NCBI RefSeq assembly: GCF_001719045.1 | Contig: NZ_CP015423.1 | Location: 744,001-808,000, forward strand | From: Paenibacillus polymyxa | Lineage (GTDB): Bacteria; Bacillota; Bacilli; Paenibacillales; Paenibacillaceae | Reading direction: 5' to 3' | Length of the DNA stretch: 64,000 bases | Shown here: positions 19,901 through 31,900 of the stretch, piece by piece | Layout: every line of letters begins with the position of its first letter | Numbering within the stretch: the first letter of the stretch is position 1 | The notes under the pieces: model-generated | The model's input: only the letters and a program-made list of their open reading frames with translations | What the model was told of the DNA's origin: nothing | Databases searched by the model: none | Translations under genes and position numbers: made by a program

Positions 19901-22900
19901 TATGCTTTAACTGGAGCAGCACTTTTATGACGCCCGCGATTCCAGAAGCCAGTTCCAGATGTCCGATATTGGTCTTCACCGAGCCCAATCCGCAATGGGA
20001 TTCTGTAATCCCGGGCCCTTCTGTATTCTCATAAAGCTCTTTGAAAGCTGCTTTCAGTCCGTTAATTTCAATCGGATCGCCCAGCTCGGTGCCTGTCCCG
20101 TGGGCCTCAATGTAAGAGACAGTCCTTGGGTCGATTCCGGCCTTTGTATATGCATTTACCAACACATCCGCCTGAGCCCTCGGATTAGGAGCTGTCAGGG
20201 AATTGGCCCGGCCTCCGTGATTGACGGCAGTACCCCGAATCACACCATAAATATGGTCTCCATCCTTCTCTGCATCCTTCAGCTTTTTCAGGAAAAGCAT
20301 GCCGGCCCCTTCACCACGCACGTAGCCATTGGCCTTATTGGAGAAGGTTTTGCATCGACCGTCCTCACACAGCATTCCTGCTTTGTTGAAGCTGATATGG
20401 AGTTCAGGTGTGATAATCACATTAACACCACCCGCAATCGCCATCTCGCAGCTTCCATCCTCTATGGCCCTAACGGCCCGGTGAATGGCCACCAGCGAAC
20501 TGGAGCAAGCCGTTTCGACAGGCTCGCTCGGACCATGAATATTAAGGAAATAGCTCATTCGATTGGGCCCAACAGACGGTGCCATACCGCTGGAGGAATA
20601 CGCCTCGACACCCACATTTCCCTGATAGATCATACCGCTGTAGCCACTGTTCGCGGTACCTACAAAGATTCCTGTGCGGGTTCCCGACAGACTCCCAGCC
20701 TGAATGCCTGCATCTTCAATCGCCTTCCAGATATAGGTCATCAACAGCCGCTGCTGCGGGTCCATGAGTGCGGCTTCCCGCGGTGAAATTCCAAAGAATA
20801 GCGGGTCAAACTCATAGATCCCGTCAATAAACCCGCCCCACTTGATGTTTGTTTTATTGGCCTCCTGCTCAGGGTCACCGTAATACGTCTTCCAATCCCA
20901 GCGATCTTCAGGGATTTCAGTGATACTGTCCCTGCCTTCCTCAAGATTTTTCCAAAACTCATCCACATCCCGGGCCATGGGAAATACACCGCTCATTCCC
21001 ACGATGGCAATGGGTTCAGGAGCAGCCTGAGTCAGTTGCGGATTGGACAACACATTCCCGCCTGCAAACCGGAAACGCTGCCGTCTACCGCGGGTACTGT
21101 CTTCCCTACCATCCTCCACGGCCTGCACAGCAGGCTCAGTCCGGGCATGCACGGCAAACTGCTCGCCAAGCACGGCATCATATTCGTCCACCAAATATCT
21201 GGTGAAGTCATGAATCGTTGTGTATTCAAAAAATATATCCGGCGTCAGCTCAAGCTGGTATAAGTGATTGATGTTGTTGGTAAATTGTGTGAGCAGGATG
21301 GAATCGAAGCCATACTCACTCATTTCTACATGTGCATCAATATCTTCAAGTTTGACTTTCAGCAATTTTGACACAGCCTGTATCATCGCGGCCTGCACTT
21401 TGTCCAGCAGATCTGGTACGACATTGCTTTCAGAGGAAGCTTCTGAAATTCCTGTCACCTTTTCAGGCTGCCTAGTCTCTGGAGTCGTGATTAACCCCAT
21501 GGTTTTCTTCATTTTTGCAAGATTGCCTTCCATCACCATAACCTGATCAACGCCTGCGATCATGCCACGGTACAAGGCCTGAATGCCGGAAGAGGTTGAC
21601 ATGCCGCTCATGCCTGTACGCTGCCTTACCAGCTTCTCCGTCTCCTCATCAATACGCATCCCACCCTCTTTCCATAGCGGCCAATTGATGGATAGCGTTT
21701 GACCCTGTCGCTGCTTAGATGCTATCAGAGTGTTCCGGTATCCGGCATAAGCATCCATAAACGCATTAGCTGCAGAATAGTCTGCCTGTCCCTGATTACC
21801 TAATCCTCCGGCTACAGACGAAAATAGAATAAAGAAGTCAAGCGGCAAGTTCTTGCTCGCCTGATCCAGATTCACTGTCCCTAATACTTTGGGAGCGAGA
21901 ACCTCCAGCATCTCCTCGCTATTTTTTTGGAGTATGCGGTTGTCGCGAATGACACCTGCACTGTGAATGATGCCATTGATGTTTCCGAATTCCTCCTGAA
22001 TTTCCTGGATTAAATCGGTCACCGCCTGCTCCTGAGTCACATCGACCTGTCTGTATATGATTCGTGCCCCTAATGCCTCCAATTTCTTTATCTCAGCCCG
22101 TTTGCTCTCATCCAGCGCGGAACGCCCCGTTAAAATCAAGACAGCTTTATGGACTTTATCCGTAATCTCTCTGGCAAAAATGAGTCCCAATCCACCGGCA
22201 CCGCCGGTAATCAGGTACACTCCGCCATCCTTCCACGGGTTACCCGCCGCTTCCTGAGAGATGTGAACTTCGTTCCAGCTGGAAACCCACCGTGTGCCTT
22301 TCTCGTACCGAATCTGGATATCCTCGAGGCTACAGCTGTTTTCTTTTAAAATGTCTATGATTGCTCCCCAGTCCTCATCCTGTCCCAGTTCTATTAACTG
22401 ACCTACCAGTTTTGAATGCTCAAGCCGGGCCGTTTTTAAAAGACCGGAAAGTCCCGAGAAAAGCTGCTGCTCCTCCTGTCCGCTTATGGCAATCTGGATC
22501 AGCACCTTACCATTGGGTTTTTCCCTGAAAATGCTTTGAATCTCTTCAACCACCTGGACGGCGTAACGCTGGAACTGTTCCGCGATTCCGTTTCGGTCGG
22601 GTTGCAGTACCATGCATTGCACGCCGTCCATCCGAGCTTCAACTTGTTCACGGGAAATCCCGGACGGCTTGCAGAGTAACACGACATGGCGATCATATGC
22701 AGGCATTTCGGCCTCTAGAGCAATCCCTTGCTCTTTCCATACGGGTTCAAGCATCAAGTTACTAGAATTAGACTGAACATCCGAGGAAATCGAGTCCCTA
22801 TTCAGAATTCTTGATGAATATCCTTTTATCCTGACACAGATGGCTCCGGTTTCGTCGCTCAGGTCAATATCCAGCTTCTGTGCCTTTTCCTCAGCTATGC

Positions 22901-25900
22901 CGTCTGCATTATAACGAATCAACGCCCACATGATGGAGCTGCAATTTTTTATAATTTCAACTTCTTGAATGGCGTAAGGCAGAGAAGGTTTGATCTCGCC
23001 AGACCCCAGCGTCAAGCCTATGGTTGCCTGCAAGGCCGAATCTATCATAGTTGGATGCAGGACAAATTGGCTTTGGTTGTCAGAAACGGAAGACGGCAAG
23101 CATAACTTAGCCAGCACTTGACCCTCTCCCGCATACACCATCTCAATCCCTTGATGTCCAGGGCCATAATCCATTCCCATATCCCTGAAAACTCTATACA
23201 ATTGTGTGGGATCGAAGTTCCGACTGCATACATTCTGCAAGTCTTTAATATTCAGTGCTGGGACCTCCGCAGCTGATCTTCGTGCAGCACTGCCGTAGCT
23301 ATATATCACAATCCCTGCATCAGCTTCTTCGCTCTCCCCATATATTTCATAGGAAATCTCTTGATGATCATCCAGGAAAAGTCCGATGTGTAACTGTAGT
23401 GGCCCATGCTCTACGATAATAGGCCGTGCCCAAACCACGTTTTTAAGGCAAATTCCGGTTGGCCCGCCCTCATCAGATCCTGTTGCCTGATCCACGGCTG
23501 CCCGGACCATTTCAAGGCAAGCAGCCCCGGATAAAACTTTACGTCCATTCACCACATGATCCTTCAAGAAAAACTCCTGGCCTGTAAAAGTCGAACTGAA
23601 CCGCTGTTCCGAGAAATCGGAGGTGTTTAGATGCAGTAAAGGATGGAGCGAAGCAGCAGTGACAGAAGTCATGCCTTTGCCTGCCTTGCTGTCAAGCTCA
23701 GGCGCCCAACAGCGTTCTCTCGCAAAAGGATAGGTCGGTAGGCTGATCCGGTAAGGTTTGATGTCCCCATACAGCTTGTTCCAGTCAATAGTTAGTCCCT
23801 TTACCCACAACTCCGCTATTTTTTTTAGTTTTCTCTTCTTGATCCAGGTTTCAAGCAACGATTTGGCATCTTCATCCGCCTCAAACATCACAATCCCGTC
23901 TTTGCTCTTTTTCACCTGAGCCGTTAGGACGCCAGCAAGCGGATCATGATTCACAAATCCTTCGAGCGTTTTTAGCATTGCCTCTTTTGAATCTGCCACA
24001 AAAGCCAGCCGGTAATCCATCGGCTCGCGGCTCACTTGCAGCGTATATCCCATATCCGAGAGGTTAAGATTTTCCTGGGATGCAATAAAGCTTCTCATTC
24101 TTTCGGCATACGTTTTTAGTTGCTTTTCACCTTTGGCAGACAAAACGAAGAGAACGGGATTATGGATATCGGCGGCTGTTGGTGATGTCGTAGATGTTCC
24201 CGTCCCGGGACGATATTCTTCAATAATAAGATGGGCGTTCGTACCGCTAAATCCGAAAGAGCTCACAGCGGCGCGCCTTTTATCCCCGTGGGAAGGTTCC
24301 CAGGCGTTCAATTCTGTATTGACATAAAAAGGAGAATTATCAAAATCAAAATGCTCATTCGGGTTCTTGAAATTCAGTGTCGGTACTAGTTTTCTATGCT
24401 TCATGCATAGCAACACCTTTTGCACGCTTGCTATGCCCGCTGCTGCAGAAGTATGCCCGATATTGCTTTTTACCGAACCTATGGCACAGTAGTTCTTCTG
24501 ATCGGTTTTTTCTTTAAAAGCGGTTGATAAAGCTTCCAATTCAATAGGGTCGCCCAGCTTGGTTCCTGTCCCATGCATTTCAACATAGCTAATGCTTTCA
24601 GGCTCAATCTGATATTTGTTGTATATTTCCCGCTCCAGCTCAATTTGGCTGTTTGTGCTTGGCGCGGTAATCCCGTTGGTTTTCCCATCTTGATTGATTC
24701 CGGACCCGATAATAACTCCGTATATATGATCCCGATCAGCTTCAGCATCCTTCAGCCGCTTCAGAACCAGCGCCCCTACTCCTTCCCCTGGAACAAAGCC
24801 GTTGGCGCTATTGTCAAACGCTTTACACCGACCATCTGGCGACAACATTCCGGATGCAGACATGCCTACATACGATTCAGGAGTCAGATATAACGACACC
24901 CCGCCAACCAACGCCATTTCTATCTCTCCGTTAGATAACGCCTGGCATGCCAGATGGGTTGCCACCAGCGATGAGGAGCATGCCGTATCTACGGATATGG
25001 CTGGACCTTTCAGATTGAGGAAATAAGAGATGCGAGCCGCTGCAATAGCGTTACTGTTTCCGGTAGTATTGGTGAACTGCGCTTGATGCTTGTACCGCAG
25101 CATACTATATTCATTATTTAAAATTCCAAGGTAAACCCCACATTTTTTATTTCCCAACTGTGAGCCACTATAGCCTGCATCCTCAATTGCCTTATATGCT
25201 TCCTGCATAAAGATGCGCTGCTGAGGATCCATTCCTTCCGCCTCGGTAGGAGAAATATTGAAAAATAACGGATCAAAATATTCCATATCCTCTAAAACAC
25301 CCAGCCACTTGCAATTGATTTTCCCCTCTTGCGCTGGACGAGGATCATAATATTGGCTTACATCCCAACGCTCCTTCGGGATTTCAATAATGGAATTTTT
25401 GCCTAGAGCGAGATTATCCCAGTATTGCTGCACATCTTCCGCACCAGGATATCTTCCCGAAATCCCGACAATTGCAATTACGTCTTTATTTTCCGAAGGC
25501 AAAGGCGATGAATCCTCTGCTACCTTTACCAGGTGGAATGGCTCGGGCTCCCCCTTAGGCGATAGCCTTGGAGAGCATTGCATCGTGTCAGGTCCCTTCG
25601 AATGGACTTTCGCAATAGGCTTGTCCGTGTCCGGGACTGTGCTCAAGAACTGTTGATTGAAGCTTCCTCCATGCTTATTGATTTCTTGTGCCAAAAATGT
25701 AGCGAATTGGCGAATAGTCGGATAGTCGTAGACCTTGGTCGCTGCTATGGATGTGCCATATCGTTTATTTATGTTTCGAACCCACTCTACACCTATAATG
25801 GAATCTAGTCCGGTATCTATAAAGTTTTTATCCGCCTCGATCTCGCTCCGTTCCATGTACAAAGCCTCTGCCAGACTTACCGTCAGTTCTTCCTGCAACA

Positions 25901-28900
25901 GCTCTGCAGAGGCGCTGCACTCAGCCATGCTGGCCTGCGCCTGCCTTTCAAACGAAATCGGCATCAAATTCACCTGAATGGAAGCCTCTGCCGATTTCTC
26001 CTGCTCTAATGCAACGGATGACGGTGAATACTCTGCTGGAGAATGATCCGAAATAGACTGGGCAGAGAATGACGCAATTGATTTGCTCAACAATTCCTTC
26101 TCTACAAATTTGCTAAAATCCCGGATGGTTGGATAATCGTAGACTTTTGTCGCTGCTATGGCTGTATTGTAATGCTTATTAATGCTACGAACCCACTCTA
26201 CGCCTATAATGGAATCCAATCCAAGATCAACAAAGTTTCTATCCGAATCGATATCGCTCCGATCTATATATAAAGCCTGCGCCAGGCTTGTTGTCAGCTC
26301 CTCCTGCAATATTTCCGCTGATATTGCAGAAGGAATAGACGACAGCGCTTCCGTCTTCTTCTCATCCTCTAATGTGTGCGATGTCTCCTCCAGTGAAGTT
26401 AACATGATCGTTGTCCCCTCCTGGTTGGCAGACTTGCTTAGATGCGGCTGACGGTCCAACAAATTCGGTAAGGATATAGCGCTTGGTTTTTCAGAACTAT
26501 TCAAAAAAACGGATTGCATTAGGGCTGTTGGCTGCATCGCATGAGTCTGGACGGGAATAGCCTTTTCCTGAGCTTCCGTAACGGCTCTTTCTACAGAAGA
26601 GACTCTTTCTACAGAGGGACTCATAATATCCGTGATCCAGTACCGCTCCCTCGCAAAAGGATAGGCCGGCAGGCTAATTCGCCGCGGCTTGGCATCCCCA
26701 TAAAGCAGGTTCCAATCCATTGCCAGTCCCTTGACCCAGAGATCAACAACCTTCGAATATTTCCTTTTCCCTATCCAGGCAGCAATCATTCTCTCCATGT
26801 CTTCATCTTCTACCAGCGCCGTCAGCGCCTCCTTATTCCGTTTGACCTGGCCCCGGTACAACTCAGGGATTCCGTCTCGTCCTTCCAGGAATCCTTCCAG
26901 CTTATCCACCAGCTCCTGCATAGACCCTGCAATCACTGCCAAGCGCTCTTCCATGGCTTCGCGTCCCACCTGCAACGTGTAGGCCACATCGGCCAGACTG
27001 CTTTCGCTGAGCTGTCCTTCCCGCATAACGGCTAGCATTCTCTCGGCCTGTTTTTTCAGTCGTTCTTCATTTTTGGCTGACAATACGATGATTGCAGGCT
27101 TTTGAGCCGTAACGCTCATGGGCACCTTCTCTTCCGCAATGTACTCTTCGATGATGACATGTGCATTGGAGCCTCCCGCTCCAAACGATGAAATCCCGGC
27201 AATCCTCGGATATTCCCGCGTCTCTCCATCGATCTCAACCACCGGCCGTCTCCATTCCCCCAGCTCCTGCTGGACGACGAACGGCGTCTGACCGAAATGG
27301 ATGTTCGGATTCAATTCTTGGGCATGCAGGCTGGGAACCAGCGTCCGGTTTTTCATCTGCAAAATGATTTTCCCCACCCCAGCGATGCCCGCTGCCGCCT
27401 CCAGATGTCCGATGTTGGACTTCACAGAGCCTATGGCGCAGAATCCCGTATCCGGCGTATCCTTCCTGAATGCCTGGGTCAGACCCGTCACTTCAATCGG
27501 GTCTCCCAGCTCCGTGCCTGTCCCGTGGGCTTCAATATAGCTGACCGTCCGCGCATGGACCCCCGCTCGCTCCAGGGCCGCCCGGATCAGTTCCCCTTGG
27601 GCTGTCGGGTTCGGCACCGTATAGCCGTTGGTCTTACCTCCATGGTTAATGCTTGTCCCCCGGATCACCGCATGGATGAGGTCCCCATCAGCGATCGCCT
27701 TGGACAGCGGCTTTAATAGGACGACCCCCGCGCCTTCTCCAGGGACAAACCCATTGCCTCCTTCGCCGAAGCTCTTGCACTGCCCGTCTGCTGACAGCAT
27801 GTGGTTGGCGCAAAGTCCCACATAGCTGAGCGGATGGAGATACAGATTTACTCCGCCTGCAATAGCCATTTCGCATTCTCCGCGGTACAGATGCTCACAG
27901 GCTTCATGAATCGCGGTCAACGAGGACGAACACATCGTATCGATCGGCATGCTTGGCCCTTGCAAATTAAAGAGATACGAAATCCTGTTGGCCACTGAAC
28001 TAAAGGATGTATGAGGGTATATTTGCGTTCCTTTTCTCCATAAATCCAGTCCGTATAGATCGAAACCCGTTTTGGTAATTCCGGCAAATACGCCTACCCG
28101 GCGGTTATGCCGCACCGCAAGCTGTTCTCGGGTGTAACCCGCGTCCTCCAGTGCTTCCCAGCAGGCTTCAATGAACAGCCTTTCCTGCGGGTCCATACCG
28201 AGTGCTTCTCGTGGCGCAATATTGAAAAAGCGCGGATCGAAATCCGCAAATTCTTCGATAAAGCCACCCCACTTGCTGTAGCTTTTTCCATTCGCCACCG
28301 CTTCCTGTGAATCAGGATGGAAGAACCCTTCCAGCGTCCAACGCTCACTTGGGATTTCGGTCACACAGTCCTTCCCTGCTTTTAGATTTTCCCAATATTC
28401 GTTCATGTCCCTGGACCAGGGATACTTTCCAGCCATTCCAATGATCGCTATCGGTTCACGCATTTCCCCAGGAGCAGACCCCGCCAAGCTTCGGACAGGC
28501 TTCGCTTCCGCCTTTGCCGCAGCCGGCACGGCTTCTTCCTCGGCGCACAACGGTGCCGCAAGTATTTCCTCTACAGGCTGCATGTCATGGCTTATTCCGG
28601 TCCACTGCATGCACTCCTGCGGGTATTCCGCCACAAAATATTCCGTCAAGGCGTGCAAGGTCTGGTACTCATAAAACAACGTCTGGGACAGCTCTCCAAA
28701 GAAGCCCGCCAGCTTGGCATTCAGCTGGGTAATCATGATCGAGTCGATTCCATACCTCTCCAGCGGCTCATGGGCTTCGATGCTACTGACGCTCAGCCGA
28801 GTCACCTCTCCCAAAAGCACCTTGAGTCGATATAAGGTTTTATCGTAGAGCTGGCCTGCATCCAGCTTAGGGGTTGCCTGATTAGAAATAGCTACTTGGA

Positions 28901-31900
28901 TGGCATGGACGCCGGCTTGTGAGACGGCTTTCGCCAAGTAGGCCTCGATTTTCTCAGACTCCCCTTCCATGACCATCACCTGCTCCTTGCCGGAGGCCAA
29001 GCTTTGATACAACGCCCTCATTCCCGACCGGGTCTGCATGGTTGTAATACCCATGTTTTGCGTCATGATCTGTTCCGTGTCCGCATCGATCCGCATTCCG
29101 CCCTCTTTCCATAGTGGCCAGCGGATGGATAACGTCTGCCCCCGCCGTTGCTTGGCCCCTACCAGGGCATTCCGGTATTCGGCGTATGCGTCCATAAAGG
29201 CATTGGCCGTCGAATAGTCAGCCTGTCCAGGATTGCCTAGGCTGCCCGATATGGAAGAAAAGAGCACAAAGAAGTCTAGGTTCTGGCCGCTGCTTGCCTC
29301 ATCCAGATGGACCAGTCCGCTCACCTTCGGTCCCAGCACCTCCAAAAATTCTTCACTAGTTTTTTTAATGATGAAATTATCTTGAATCACCCCTGCGCAG
29401 TGGATGATCCCATGGACACGTCCAAATTCCTGCTGAATGCTGTCCAATAAACCGATAACGGTGTTTCTATGGGTGATATCCGCTTGCCTGTACACCACGC
29501 TGGCGCCTGAAGACTCCAGCTCCTGCAGCTTCGTCTGCTTGTCTCGGTCCAGCGGCGACCGCCCCGTCAAAATGAAGGTCGCTGCTTGCGTCTGCCGGGC
29601 AATCTCTTCTGCAACCAGCAGTCCCAGACTGCCGGAGCCGCCGGTAATCAGATAGACCCCACCGTCTCTCCATGGAAGCCTCTCTTCTTGCCCAGATGTT
29701 TCAAGCCTGCTCCAGCAAGCGATTGTCCGTTGTCCGTTCTCATAGCGAATCCAGCCATCCATCGGGCTACGGCTGTTATCCTCCAGCTTCGCCAGGATGC
29801 CTTCCGCCTGTTCTCCCTGTTCCACTTCGATCAGCTGCCCGATGAATTTCGGGTTTTCCAGCCGGGCTGTCTTCAACAGTCCCGAAAGTCCCGCAAAGAG
29901 CCGTCCTTCCCCGGCGTTCCGCACCACAATTTGGACCAGCACCCTCCCCTCAGGCTTGTCTTTGAGTATGCTTTGAATGCTCTCAAAGGCCTGAATAGCA
30001 TAGGCCTGGAACCGCTGATCAATCCGGTTCTTCCCGGATCGAAAGGCAAGCACCTGCACAGCTCCGTTCAAACTCGCTTCAAGTCGCTCGTGCAAAGCTT
30101 CGTCTGGTTCACAAAGCAAGACCATTCGCCGATCATAGGCAGTGACTTCGGCTTCCAGCGGTACATCCTGCTTTTTCCATGTAGGCTCAAATAGCAGTGT
30201 ACGGCTACTCGTAACGGCAGACGCTTCCGCAGCTCTGGCGACACTAAATTTTGGTTCACCCTCTGCCGCTCTGCCGCCTGTAATTTTGTCCTCACTCCTA
30301 GGCGCCCAATACTGCTCTTTTGCAAAAGGATAAGTTGGCAACGGAATCCTAGAGTACTGTTCATTTGAAAACAAGCACTCAAAGTCTAACGAATATCCCT
30401 GAACATACAGATCTGCAATCGTAGTCAAAAGCTCCAAATACTCGCGGGTATCGCTTGCGTTTTGACAATTGTAAATACATTCATCCCCGTATCTTTTCAA
30501 AGATGTTTGTATGCGTTGATCCTTTTCGTGCAGTTCAGAATGATAAACTTGAGAAGCACTGCCTTTTTCCAGCCACTTTTTAAGGGACATGACAAGCTCG
30601 CCTTGATTACGAGCAACACATGCAAGCCGATGATTACAGTGCTTTCTCCCAAGCAATAATGTATAGCTCATATTACCGCAATCCGCCTTAGGCTCCTGTT
30701 CACAATAAGCAAGCAGTTGCTCTACCTGCTGGCGTAATTGTTTTGAAGTCCGTGCCGATAACGGAATGAAATAAGCTGGCTTTTCGGAATGTCTCCGTTC
30801 CGTCTGTGGAGCCTCTTCTATGACCATATGAGCATTCGTACCGCTGGCACCAAAGGAGCTGACCGCTGCACAGCGTCTGACTCCAGGCTCAACCTCCCAG
30901 TCCTGCAGATACGTATTGACATAAAAAGGACTATCCGCAAACTGAATGTTTGAATTGCCCGACCGGAAATGAAGTGTAGGAGGAATTTGCTTATTCTTTA
31001 ATGACAATAATAGTTTGATCATTCCCGTAATTCCTGCCGCAATTTGCGTATGGCCAATATTCGTCTTAATGGACCCTATGGCGCAATATTCCTTCTTGTC
31101 GGTATACTTTCTAAAGGTTCGAGTCAGTGCCTGATATTCAATGGGATCTCCCAATTTGGTGCCAGTTCCATGTGCTTCCACCATCTGGATTTGCTCTGGG
31201 TGGATATGAAATGTATCGTATACATTTTGCTCGAGTCGCTCCTGAGATTTCTGACTTGGCGCAGTAAGTCCATTCGTGGTGCCGTCCTGGTTGATTGCTG
31301 AGCCTAAAATCACTCCATAGATGTGGTCTCCATCAGCAACAGCTTCATGAAGTCGCTTGAGTACAATCGCGCCCAGCGCTTCTCCCGGAACCATTCCATC
31401 TGCCCTATCATCAAAGGTATAGCAGCGTCCCGAGCGAGACAGCATTCCTGCCCGGTCACCATATAAATAGCAGCGAGGAGTCGTATGAATATAGACACCA
31501 CCAGCTAAAGCCATATCCGTTTCTCCGGTCCATAAGCTTTGGCAGGCCAGATGAACTGCAACTAACGAACTGGAACAAGCTGTATCTACAGCTATTGCTG
31601 GTCCGTGAAGATTCAAGTAGTAGGAAATTCTAGCGGGTATCACGGAACCCATATGACCCCAAAGCGCTTGTGGAGGCAGGTCTTCACCCAACAATTGTTG
31701 GTAATCTCCCTCGGCACAGCCCACATACACTCCACAACGGCGACCCTCCATCCCTGTCCCCGCATAGCCAGCATCTTCCAGAGCATGCCACGCTTCCTCC
31801 AGGAACAATCGCTGCTGCGGATCCATATAGGTCGCTTCCAATCCTGAGATATTGAAAAAAAGTGGATCAAACTTATCAATATCCCCCAAAAAACTGCCGT

